Below, piece after piece: positions 36,203 to 43,867 of a DNA stretch of 64,000 nt; the stretch's first letter is position 1, and each line of letters starts with the position of its first letter. This stretch comes from Streptomonospora salina. Its GTDB lineage: Bacteria; Actinomycetota; Actinomycetes; Streptosporangiales; Streptosporangiaceae. The notes beneath the pieces were generated by a model, which worked only from the letters and a program-made list of their open reading frames with translations, did not search any database and was not told the origin of the DNA. The stretch lies in contig NZ_JACHLY010000001.1 of the NCBI RefSeq assembly GCF_014204715.1, forward strand, positions 1,328,501-1,392,500, written 5' to 3'. A program made the translations under genes and the position numbers.

Positions 36203-37231
36203 CTACTCACGGGTTACTTGTCCCGTCGCCGGGTGTGCAGGGAGACGCCCCTCCTTCGACGGCGGGGTGGACGGGTGCCTCGCGGAAGCGAACTGTCCCG
36301 TGGCGATCAGGACGACGACGAGCGCGAGCGGCACGATCCACCCGCTCCAGCCGAGGACCGTCGCCTGCGTGGTGTCGACGTGCTCTCCCGCCGCGGCGAA
36401 AAGGAGGTGGGTCCCGCCCGCCCCGTTGAACGCGGCATGTGCCAGGGCTGCGGGCCACACGGATCCCGATCGGAGCCTCAGCCAGCCGAAGACCGCCCCG
36501 ATCAGAACGCACATGGCCACCATCGCGGTCAAGCCGAGCCAGCCTGGTGCATCGGGGTAGTTGTACCCGAGGAGGATGAGCGGGGCGTGCCAAAGGCCCC
36601 AAATCACGCCAGAGACCAGGAGGGCCGGCAGAGTGCCGAGCGGCATCAGTTTCGGGAGCAGCCACCCGCGCCACCCGAGTTCCTCGCCCAGCGCCGGGAT
36701 GAGGTTGATGAACGCCGCCAAGGGGAGCAGGGCGATCTGGAGGGCGATGAGCGCGCCGATCGGTATCGGGATTTGGGCCGCTCCTGCGGTGTCCGCCTGC
36801 TCGTCGAGGGCCTGCTGGAAGGCGGAGAAGTTCGTGAAGTCGGCCGGATAGACCCCCAGCAGCGCGCCGACCGGGAGCGCCACCAGGACCAGCGCGATGG
36901 ACACGAAGATTCCCAGCGCCGAGTAGACGAGGAGTCTGCGCACCGGTCTCAGCGGCCACAGTCCGAGCGTCCACGCCTTCTGCTGCGGCCGCTCCACGAA
37001 GAACACGACGATGAGGGCGGCGATCGCGGGGGTCATCATCGTGGCGGTCGCCACGGGGGTGAACCAGGGGCTGGCGAGTCCGTCCCCGAACCAGAGAGGG
37101 AGCGCGAAGAGCCAGGCGAGCCCGAACGCCAGGGCGGTGAATACGCCGATGGGTCGCAGGTCTCGGCCGCTCATGCGGGGGCCGCTACGAGGCGTGGTCG
37201 TCTTCGATCCGCCCGGAGATTCGTTGGTCAC
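36203..37231 (-). CDS. CPBP-family intramembrane metalloprotease (passenger)
   Basis: The 342-residue protein has about eight membrane helices and the full CPBP/Abi protease signature: Glu183-Glu184 and Arg188 in GEELGWRGW, His215 in GLWHAPL, and His265/Asn269 in LAHAAFNG. Members cleave CAAX-like or other membrane proteins; in bacteria some give self-immunity to bacteriocins. Its start overlaps the stop of the HTH gene by four bases, so the two are translated together. It is intact inside an otherwise decayed Tn3 element. Its substrate is unknown. Confidence 0.9.
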   Translation of the reverse strand: MTNESPGGSKTTTPRSGPRMSGRDLRPIGVFTALAFGLAWLFALPLWFGDGLASPWFTPVATATMMTPAIAALIVVFFVERPQQKAWTLGLWPLRPVRRLLVYSALGIFVSIALVLVALPVGALLGVYPADFTNFSAFQQALDEQADTAGAAQIPIPIGALIALQIALLPLAAFINLIPALGEELGWRGWLLPKLMPLGTLPALLVSGVIWGLWHAPLILLGYNYPDAPGWLGLTAMVAMCVLIGAVFGWLRLRSGSVWPAALAHAAFNGAGGTHLLFAAAGEHVDTTQATVLGWSGWIVPLALVVVLIATGQFASARHPSTPPSKEGRLPAHPATGQVTRE

Positions 37232-37836
37232 GACATCTGCCCTTCGAGGATGTGCAGACCGGCGATGGTGCGGTCGTCGCGGAACGCGATCCGTGCCGTG
37301 TAGTCGCCCGCCTCAAACGAGAGTGGCGTGTTCGTGATGGTCACGTCGCCGACCCGGGTGGCCTCCGGCTCTCCAGGCCCCTCGAAGGCTCCTGACAGGC
37401 CGACGACCTGTGCCCACGCGGCCGCGAGCGCGTCCTCCGACAGGGCATCGCGCATGGTCGGATCGAACTGTTCGGTGACACGCGTCCATTGCCCGGAAGC
37501 GAGGTCCTCGATCGTGGAGGCGGCCAGTTCGGCAGCGCCGGAGAGTGGCGTGGTGTTCATGGGTTCTCCTGTTCTGGGATCGATTGGTTTGCCGTAGCGC
37601 TGAAACGCCGCTTGCCTGCTCACGCCGAGCGCGTCACCGATGACCTGCCATGTGGCGCCGTTCTGGCGCGCCTGCTGCACGACGGCACGCACGACGTCAT
37701 CGGCGGCCGCCTGCATGCTCACGGCACGCCCTATCGAGTCGGCCCAGTCGTCGTCCTTCGTCGTGACACGTGCCGCGAGGAACGCCTCCATGCGCGCTTT
37801 CAAGGCCCGCAGCGCATCTGTCAACTGTTCTTGCAT
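37228..37836 (-). CDS. HTH protein with DUF3887-like C-terminal domain (passenger)
   Basis: The 202-residue cytoplasmic protein has an N-terminal helix-turn-helix (ATWQVIGDALGVSRQAAFQRYG, about residues 61-82) and a C-terminal domain (about 100-200; AELAASTIEDLASGQWTRVTEQFDPTMRDAL) that resembles DUF3887, an NTF2-like fold. A perfect palindrome abuts its start codon, so it probably represses its own operon, which continues into the CPBP protease gene with an ATGA overlap. The ligand that the C-terminal domain might sense is unknown. Confidence 0.8.
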   Translation of the reverse strand: MQEQLTDALRALKARMEAFLAARVTTKDDDWADSIGRAVSMQAAADDVVRAVVQQARQNGATWQVIGDALGVSRQAAFQRYGKPIDPRTGEPMNTTPLSGAAELAASTIEDLASGQWTRVTEQFDPTMRDALSEDALAAAWAQVVGLSGAFEGPGEPEATRVGDVTITNTPLSFEAGDYTARIAFRDDRTIAGLHILEGQMS

Positions 37837-37857
37837 TTGTAAAGGATAGCTTTACAA
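37837..37857. promoter_or_regulatory. Operator palindrome at the start of the HTH-CPBP operon
   Basis: TTGTAAAG-N5-CTTTACAA, perfect 8-bp arms, ends directly before the ATG at 37836 on the minus strand. A TATCCT -10-like box lies within it (37848-37843), so the transcript may be leaderless and the dyad would cover the promoter. The serine resolvase remnant reads away on the other side. Confidence 0.7.
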
Positions 37858-37922
37858 CCGGACTGTGCGCCAGGAGGGTGCGCGCAACGATGTGCGACGC
37901 TGCCCAACCGGCGGGGGACACC

Positions 37923-38499
37923 ATGGCGCTGGTCGGACTGGTACGGGTGAGCACGAGCAGGCAGGAGACCGCCCGCCAGCACGAGGACCTGGCCCCGGTC
38001 TGCGTGAAGGTCTTCGCAGAGAAGGTCAGCGGCAAGCTCAAGGTGAGCGACCGGCCCGCGCTGAAGGCCGCCCTGGACTACATGCGCCCCGGCGACATGC
38101 TCACCGTCCAGGAGGCCGACCGGCTGGGCCGCAATCTCCTGGAGGGGCTGATCGTGCTCAACGACCTGTTCGAGCAAGGGGTGGCCGATCAAGATCCTGG
38201 ACGGCATCGCCGCCGGAGAGCACACCGAGCGCAGCCTGATCCTGGACCTGGCGCTCGCCCTGGCTGGGGACCGCCGCCGCGACATCGCCCGCAAGACCCG
38301 CAACGGGCCGGCCTCGGCCGCCCGGGCCGGCCGCAAGGGCGGCCGCCCCCGTGTGGTCGACGACGACAAGCGCCGCACGATCCTGGCCCGCCGCGCCGAG
38401 GGCCAATCGCTACGCGAGATCGCCCGCGGGGTCGGGGTGAGCCTGGCCGTCGTGCACGGCGAGGTCAAAGCAGCGGAGAACGCCCCCGAGCAGCAGTAG
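37923..38499 (+). pseudogene. tnpR: Tn3-type serine resolvase, frameshifted
   Basis: The first frame from ATG 37923 codes the serine recombinase domain (LVGLVRVSTSRQETARQHEDL with the catalytic Ser, ADRLGRNLLEGLIVLNDLF). Near 38187 one extra G in GTGGCCGATCAAG shifts the frame; the rest (IKILDGIAAGEHTERSLILDLALALAGDRRR, GRKGGRPRVVDDDKRRTI, EGQSLREIARGVGVSLAVVHGEV) continues in the next frame to the TAG at 38497. The HTH is at the C-terminal end, as in Tn3/Hin resolvases and not as in IS607. The element could therefore not resolve its own cointegrates. Confidence 0.88.
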
Positions 38500-38518
38500 C
38501 GCAGGTACCTGACGACCT

Positions 38519-38555
38519 GGCCATTGCCCCTTTCGGGCTTACTTGGTTCGCCCCC
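38519..38555 (-). repeat. Tn3 right inverted repeat
   Basis: 37 bases, exact inverted copy of 34871-34907. It supplies the last in-frame codons and TAA now ending the truncated tnpB frame at 38539. Confidence 0.9.
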
Positions 38556-39585
38556 TAGCGGGGGCCCAGGCCGACACCGCCAGCCCGGCGGCCGTGGCGA
38601 CCGAGCACACCTGGGACGTGGGTTCGAACCGCCCGATGCGCAGGAAGGTGCGCCCGAACTTCGCGGCCTTGTACTCCAGCATGGCCACGAACGCCGACCA
38701 CCCCGCTTCGTGCACCGACGCGGCCAGACGCGTACGGGCGAGTCCCTTCACCGCCAGGGTCTCCACGGCCACCGCTTGGTTCTCGCGGAACAGCCGGGTG
38801 GAGAGCCGGTGGTGGAAATCGCGCCGTGCGTCGGCCGCCTTCGCGTGGGCGCGGGCGAGCTGCAACCGGGCCTTGTCCCGGTTCCTGCTGCCCTTCTGTT
38901 TGCGGGACAGGTTGCGCTGTTCCCGCTTGAGCTTCTTCTCGGCCCGCCTCAGGAACCGGGGAGGGGAATCGATCTTCGTGCCGTCGGAGAGGACGGCGAA
39001 GTGGCCCAGGCCGAGGTCGATGCCGACGACGGATCCGGTCTCGGGCAGCGCCTCGGGCTCGGTCTCGACGACGAAGGACGCGAAGTACCGTTCCGCGCTG
39101 TCTTTGACCACGGTGACCGACGACGGCACCGACGGCAGGGTGCGCGACCATTACACCCGCACGTCCCCGACCTTCGGCAGGGACAGGTCGCCGCCGGTCG
39201 TGATCCTCCAGCGGGCGTTGGCGGTGAACCGCACGGCCTGACGGTTGTCCTTGCGGGACTTGAACCGCGGTGCGCCCACGCGGGGGCGCGTGCCCTTCAG
39301 CGCGTCGACGAAGGTGCGGTAGGCGGTGTCCAGGTCCCGCAGCGCCTGTTGCAGGACCACGGCCGACACCTCGCCCGACCATGCGCGCTCGTCGGTCTTC
39401 TTCGCTTCGGTGATCAGCGTCGTGGACAGGTCCCCGGTCGTCGGGAACGCGTCGCCGCCGGTGCGGGCGGTCTCCCGCGCCCGCAGCCCGTCGTTGAACA
39501 CGACCCGCGCGCACCCGAACGCCCGCGCCAGCGCTTGGCGCTGGGGGCCGTTCGGGTACAGGCGGAAGGAGCACCGGAGCTGCAT
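38539..39585 (-). pseudogene. tnpB: TnpB (RNA-guided nuclease family), inactivated
   Basis: The frame runs from ATG 39585 (MQLRCSFRLYPNGPQRQAL) to 38539, 348 codons, with one in-frame TAA at 39151-39153 (codon 145; AVRFTANARWRITTGG..VGDVRV-stop-WSRTLPS). The RuvC-like parts remain: Asp in VVGIDLGLGHFAVLSDG and Glu in VAVETLAVKGLAR. After QVCSV the text jumps to ATAAGLAVSAW, so the CxxC zinc ribbon and the last catalytic Asp (DRDxNAA) are deleted. The true C-terminal tail is displaced to 34870 and below by the Tn3 insertion. Three separate lesions make it non-functional. Confidence 0.88.
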
Positions 39586-40291
39586 GCGAACCCACGTACT
39601 ACCGGGGGGCACGGGCACGCACGCACGCAAACACCGGAACCGGCAGACACCGTGTTTCCGTTCCGCACGCGCATTCGGCTTTCCCCACCGAATACAGCCA
39701 CGAGGGGGTCTCCGACGTTCGCCCCGCTCGTGGAAGGGACCATGCACGCGGTGCGCACCGGCTCCGAGGCCGATCCGGCGGTGTTCGACGGCGCGGGCGA
39801 GCACGTGCACCCGCCGGTGCACCCCCGCCCGACGTCGCGGTCTCCACGCCGGCCGCCAGCCGCACGAGCGTGTCCCCGCGCCGGTCGCGCCGGGAGTTCT
39901 GCGGGCGTGTCCGGCACTGTCGGCGCGCCGCGCGGATCCGGCCGGGCGCCTCCTCCGTCGACCCGTCCGACGGTGCCCCGTCGACCGTGGTGCGGCGCTA
40001 CATCCGACAGCGGAACCGCCCCGTCCGAGCCGCTGGACGCCGGTCCGCCCGGCGGCGGATCGGCTTTTCTTGTTCCGCTACGCGGGGGTGTCGGCGTCAC
40101 CTCCGCCGCGAACGGCGGAGCACTGCCGACGATCCCGGTAGCGGCGCGGAGAAGACCGATCCGGCGAAGCGGCTCCCGCCCGCGGCTCGCCCGTTCGCCG
40201 GCAGTGCGGAACCGCGTCGGCCGGCCCCGGCGCATCCGACGCGGCGAACCGGGGGTTCAGTCCGGGGAGCGGAAGTCAATAGCCTGGAGGC
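39586..40291. other. Non-coding left-end part of the tnpB element and flank of sppA
   Basis: About 700 GC-rich bases. An AAACAC/GTGTTT dyad (39629-39634, 39652-39657) may be a left-end hairpin. The inverted end of the element is at 40256-40279, and GGAGG for sppA at 40286-40290. Open frames through here have no family likeness; remnants of other elements are possible but I recognise none. Confidence 0.35.
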
Positions 40292-42055
40292 ATGGTGCAT
40301 CCGGTGAAGCTTCTCGGCCCCTTCTCCCGTATCCAGAAGCGGCGCAGCGGCCCGCTCATATTGGAACTCGACCTCACCGACGGGCTCGCGGAGGAGGCAC
40401 CCAGCGACCCCGTCGGCCAGGTCCTGGCCCGGCGCCACCAGCAGCTGCGCGACGTCGTCGAAGGCATCCGCCGCGGCGCGCACGACCCGCGCGTCACGGC
40501 GCTGGTGGCCAAGATCGACGGGCGGCCGCTGGGCTTCGCCAAGGTTCAGGAGGTGCGCGACGCGGTGGCGTCGTTCCGCGCCGCCGGCAAGGACACCGTC
40601 GCCTGGGCGGAGTCCTTCGGCGAATTCGGCCCCGGCACGGTCTCCTACTACCTGGCCTGCGCCTTCGCCGAGATCGCCGTGGTGCCCACCGGGGCGGTGG
40701 GGCTCACCGGGCTGAGCGTGGGCACCACGTTCTTCGGCGGTGCGGCCGAGCGCCTGGGCGTGCGGTTCGAGGGCGGCGCCCGCCACGAGTACAAGAACGC
40801 GCCCGACCAGTTCACCGAGCGGGGCTACACCGAACCGCACCGCGAGATCACCGAGCGGCTGGTGGCCTCCCTCGGCGAACAGGTCGTCGAAGGCGTCGCC
40901 GAGGGCCGCGGACTCACCGCCGAGCGGGTGCGCGAACTCGTCGACCGCGCTCCGCTGCTGGCGGAGGAAGCGCGCCAGGCCGGACTGGTGGACCGCCTGG
41001 CCTACCGCGACGAGGTGTACGCCGACCTGCGCGGCCGCCACGCACCCGACGCGGCGGCGGCCGATGGCGGCTCCGCGGACGGCGGCGGCGACCGTACGGG
41101 CCGCCCCCGCGAGGACTCCGCGGGCGCACGGCTGCTGTACGTGGGCCGCTACCACCACCGCGCCCTGGTCGCCGAGCGCGTCCCCGTGCGCCCCGGGGGC
41201 TACGTCGCGCTGATCACCGCCACGGGCATGATCACCAGCGGGCGCAGCCGCCGCTCCGCCATGGGCGGGACCACCATCGGCGCCGACACGGTCGCGGCGT
41301 CCCTGCGCGCGGCCCGCCGCGACCGCAACGTCCGCGCCGTCGTGCTGCGCGTCGACAGCCGCGGGGGCTCCCCCGTGGCCTCCGACGTCATCCGCCGCGA
41401 GGTCGCCCTCACCCGCGAAGCCGGCACCCCCGTCGTCGCGTCCCTCGGCGACATCGCCGGCTCCGGCGGCTACTACATCGTGATGGACGCCGACGCGATC
41501 GTGGCCCGCCCCGGCACCCTCACCGGCTCCATCGGCGTCTACATCGGCAAACCGGTGCTGTCGGGCCTGATGGAGCGGCTGGGGATCAACAAGGAGTCGG
41601 TCGACAGCGGCGCCCACGCCGCGATGCTCGACCCCGACCGCGGGTTCAGCGAGTCGGAGTGGGAGCGCGTCGACGCCGCGCTGGACAGCACCTACGCCGA
41701 CTTCACCGGCAAGGTCGCCCGCGCCCGCGGGCTGAGCGGCGAGCAGGTCGACGCGGTGGCGCGCGGGCGCGTCCTCACCGGGCGCGACGCCCGCGAGGGC
41801 GGCCTGGTCGACGACCTGGGCGGGCTGCCCGCGGCGGTGCGCCTGGCACGCGCGAAGGCCGACCTGCCCGGCGGACGGCTGCGGTCCTTCCCCGTCACCG
41901 GCCCATGGGACCGGCTGAAGCCGGCCGAGTCCAGCGAGGACCGTGCGACCGCTCCGCAGTCGGCGCTGGCGCCGGACGTGCAGGAGCTCGCGGCGCGCGC
42001 GGGCCTGCCCGCGGCCGTGTCGCTGACCGTGCCCGGCGATTGGGAGGTCCGTTGA
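40292..42055 (+). CDS. sppA: Signal peptide peptidase SppA, 67K type
   Basis: Serine protease that degrades signal peptides after their release. The 587-residue protein is the long two-domain form: general base Lys168 (HEYKNAPD) in the N-terminal half and nucleophile Ser391 (GDIAGSGGYY) in the C-terminal half, as in E. coli (K209/S409 type). There is no N-terminal membrane segment, unlike E. coli SppA, so membrane contact must come otherwise. The ATG at 40292 is only one base after GGAGG; GTG at 40295 is an equally good start. Its stop overlaps the TTG of the next gene. Confidence 0.93.
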   Translation: MVHPVKLLGPFSRIQKRRSGPLILELDLTDGLAEEAPSDPVGQVLARRHQQLRDVVEGIRRGAHDPRVTALVAKIDGRPLGFAKVQEVRDAVASFRAAGKDTVAWAESFGEFGPGTVSYYLACAFAEIAVVPTGAVGLTGLSVGTTFFGGAAERLGVRFEGGARHEYKNAPDQFTERGYTEPHREITERLVASLGEQVVEGVAEGRGLTAERVRELVDRAPLLAEEARQAGLVDRLAYRDEVYADLRGRHAPDAAAADGGSADGGGDRTGRPREDSAGARLLYVGRYHHRALVAERVPVRPGGYVALITATGMITSGRSRRSAMGGTTIGADTVAASLRAARRDRNVRAVVLRVDSRGGSPVASDVIRREVALTREAGTPVVASLGDIAGSGGYYIVMDADAIVARPGTLTGSIGVYIGKPVLSGLMERLGINKESVDSGAHAAMLDPDRGFSESEWERVDAALDSTYADFTGKVARARGLSGEQVDAVARGRVLTGRDAREGGLVDDLGGLPAAVRLARAKADLPGGRLRSFPVTGPWDRLKPAESSEDRATAPQSALAPDVQELAARAGLPAAVSLTVPGDWEVR

Positions 42056-42555
42056 GCCTCGACCCGGCGGAGTTCACCGAGACCATGTCCCGCGTCGCCA
42101 CGGGCGTGACCGTGGTGACCGTGCAGGACGACCGCGACGACGTCGGCAGCACCGTCAGCGCCTTCACGTCGGTTTCGGCCGAGCCGCCGCTGATCATGGT
42201 GGGGTTCTCGGCGCAGAGCTACCTGTGCGAGGTGATCGACACCCAGCAGACGTTCGCCGTCAACGTGCTGGGCGAGGGCCAGCGGGCGGTGGCGGGCCGG
42301 TTCTCCGCGGAGGGGCGGCCCAGCGCACGGCTGCTGCTGGCGAACGAGGAGCACCACCGCGGCGAGCACACCGGCGCCCTGGTGCTGGAGACCGCGATCG
42401 CCGCGCTGGAGTGCTCGGTCCGGCAGCGGGTGGAGGCCGGCGACCACGTGCTCTACATCGCCTCGGTCGAGGCCGCGCCCGCGGTGGGGACCGGGCGCCC
42501 GGCCGATGCGCGGCCCCTGATCCGCTACCGGGGCCGGTACCGCACCCTGGGTTGA
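42052..42555 (+). CDS. Flavin reductase-like protein
   Basis: The 167-residue protein has the flavin reductase fold: ETMSRVATGVTVVT, STVSAFTSVSAEPPLIMVGF (FMN-binding segment), FAVNVLGEGQ and the ending RPLIRYRGRYRTL. Such proteins reduce FMN or FAD with NAD(P)H for a partner monooxygenase; no partner is near. The start is TTG at 42052, overlapping the sppA stop (TTGA) and preceded by GGGAGG at good spacing, so translation is coupled. Cargo flavin and true role unknown. Confidence 0.9.
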   Translation: MSLDPAEFTETMSRVATGVTVVTVQDDRDDVGSTVSAFTSVSAEPPLIMVGFSAQSYLCEVIDTQQTFAVNVLGEGQRAVAGRFSAEGRPSARLLLANEEHHRGEHTGALVLETAIAALECSVRQRVEAGDHVLYIASVEAAPAVGTGRPADARPLIRYRGRYRTLG

Positions 42556-42658
42556 GCCAAACTCGCTAGAGAGATAACCCTTCGCGTTGCGCCCGCCACG
42601 GGGTTGTGTGCGGACGGGCTAGTTCACCCGTGCGGCCGGTGCGTCGTCCAATGGAGCC

Positions 42659-42724
42659 ATGGACGCCTTCTACACCGCGCTGGGAATCCTCGTGGTCGGG
42701 CTCATCCTGGCCATGATCCTCTGA
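42659..42724 (+). CDS. Predicted 21-residue membrane peptide
   Basis: ATG at 42659 with GGAG just upstream opens a 21-codon frame ending TGA at 42724: MDAFYTALGILVVGLILAMIL. Nearly all residues after position 6 are hydrophobic, giving a single membrane helix. Size and composition resemble known bacterial small membrane proteins, but this is prediction. It stands alone between the flavin reductase and the ABC transporter. Confidence 0.45.
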   Translation: MDAFYTALGILVVGLILAMIL

Positions 42725-42922
42725 CCACCGCTCCGCGGCCGCGAAGGACCGCTGCGGCCGCGGCGCGTACGCCCTCGACCCCCGTCCCGACCGCAGTGCT
42801 CCCGCCCGCTGCGGGCGCAGCCGACGACCGGCGCCGGCGGCGCGGCACCTCCCGCTCCACGGGCCCGGTGCCGCGCCGCCGGACGCGCTTCCGCCCGTAG
42901 CCGGTGGATTCGCCGGTCGCGG
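42725..42922. other. Gap before the ABC transporter operon
   Basis: Nearly 200 GC-rich bases after the small peptide; the transporter operon converges here. No clear terminator hairpin with a T tract and no gene seen. Confidence 0.3.
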
Positions 42923-43831
42923 CTAGGCCATGTCGTTCTGGGCGAGCCAGTCGGCGGCGACCTCGTCGGCCTCCTCGTGGTCGAGCTGCACGCGGGCGTC
43001 CAGCTCGATGAGCGCGTCGGTGGTCAGCTCGGCCGAGACCGCGTCGAGGACGTCGCGGGCCTGCTGGTCGACCGCTTCCTCGTTCACCAGCGGGGTGACG
43101 TTCTGCGAACCGAACAGGTTCTCGGGGTCCTCCAGCGCGACGAAGTCGCCCGTGGTGAACGCCGGGTCGGTGGTGAACAGGTTCGCGGCCTCCACGTCGC
43201 CGCCGCGCAGGCCCTCCACCAGCAGGTTGCCCTCCAGCGGCCGGAACCCGCCGAACTCGACCCCGTAGGTGTCGGCCAGCCCGGGGACGCCCTGGGGCCG
43301 GGTCTCGAACTCGGCGGGGGCTCCCAGGGTCATGCCGCCGGCCACCCCGTCCAGATCGCCGATCGCGGTCAGACCGTGCTCTTCGGCGGTCTCCCTGGTC
43401 ACGGTGATGGAGTCCTTGTTCTGGGCCGGGGAGGACTCCAGGACGGCCAGTTCGTCCGGCAACTCCTCGCGCACCGCCTGATTGGTCTCCTCGGTCGTGC
43501 CCGAGGCGGCTTCCGGGTCGAGGTGGTAGAGGATCCCCCCGTTGTACTCGGGGAAGACCGACAGGTTCCCCTGGATGATCTGGTCGTAGTAGACCTCGCG
43601 GCTGCCGATGTCCAGTTGGGTCTCGACGGTGATCCCCTCGGCCTCCAGCGCTTTGGCGTAGATGTGGGCCAGCAGCGTGCTCTCGGGGAAGTTCGCCGAT
43701 CCCACGACGAGGGCGCCGCCGCCCGCGCCGCCGCCTTCGTCGTCACCGGAGTAGGGGTCGCCGCCACCGCCGCAGGCGGCCAGGAGGAGCAGGGGCGCTG
43801 CGGCGATCGCGGTCCGCGTCGGAGTGCGCAT
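42923..43831 (-). CDS. Betaine/choline-type ABC transporter substrate-binding lipoprotein
   Basis: The 302-residue protein has a lipobox (LLLLAACGGGG, Cys20) followed by a Gly-rich linker and an OpuAC/ProX-type binding domain (VVGSANFPESTLLAHIYAKALEAEGITVETQLDIGSREVYYDQIIQGNLSVFPEYNGG). It binds the quaternary amine outside the cell and gives it to the permeases. Last gene of a four-gene operon with ATPase and two permeases. Likely role osmoprotectant uptake; exact ligand cannot be told. Confidence 0.92.
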   Translation of the reverse strand: MRTPTRTAIAAAPLLLLAACGGGGDPYSGDDEGGGAGGGALVVGSANFPESTLLAHIYAKALEAEGITVETQLDIGSREVYYDQIIQGNLSVFPEYNGGILYHLDPEAASGTTEETNQAVREELPDELAVLESSPAQNKDSITVTRETAEEHGLTAIGDLDGVAGGMTLGAPAEFETRPQGVPGLADTYGVEFGGFRPLEGNLLVEGLRGGDVEAANLFTTDPAFTTGDFVALEDPENLFGSQNVTPLVNEEAVDQQARDVLDAVSAELTTDALIELDARVQLDHEEADEVAADWLAQNDMA

Positions 43832-43867
43832 GGTTCACCTTCTCGTGTGCGGGTGCTGTAGGTGTGG

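Larger units (their letters stand above)
34871..38555. mobile_element. Tn3-family transposon with passenger genes, decayed
   Basis: Bounded by perfect 37-bp inverted repeats, 34871-34907 and 38519-38555, starting GGGGGCGAACCAAG inward. Length about 3.7 kb. The flanks CAGCG (left, allowing two extra Gs in the left end) and TAGCG (right) may be a 5-bp target duplication with one change. It contains, in order, a transposase relic, a CPBP protease gene and its HTH partner on the opposite strand, and a frameshifted resolvase. It sits in the tail of the older tnpB element. Confidence 0.85.
34693..40280. mobile_element. tnpB-type insertion element interrupted by a Tn3 transposon
   Basis: The outer ends match as inverted repeats: 34694-34717 and 40256-40279 agree at 23 of 24 bases (first 18 perfect, TTGACTTCCGCTCCCCGG). 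The left end carries the hairpin CCCCGGCCTGAAAGCCGGGG that is common at the right ends of actinobacterial tnpB elements. Inside are a dead tnpB on the minus strand and, within its tail, a complete Tn3-family unit with its own inverted repeats. No tnpA of the HUH or serine type belonging to the outer element is seen, so it would need a helper. Confidence 0.65.

Noticed and set aside
37923..39585. IS607-type element (serine recombinase plus TnpB)
   Set aside because: The recombinase has a C-terminal HTH (Tn3/Hin type) and lies inside the Tn3 inverted repeats, while tnpB lies outside them, so the two belong to different elements.
39727..40250. Additional transposase fragments between tnpB and sppA
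   Set aside because: Short frames looked transposase-like in places but had no motif I could name.
38524..42555. Very long plus-strand open frame covering tnpB, sppA and the flavin reductase
   Set aside because: Only the last 504 bases have family likeness and start at TTG 42052; the rest is antisense or out of frame with real genes in high-GC DNA.
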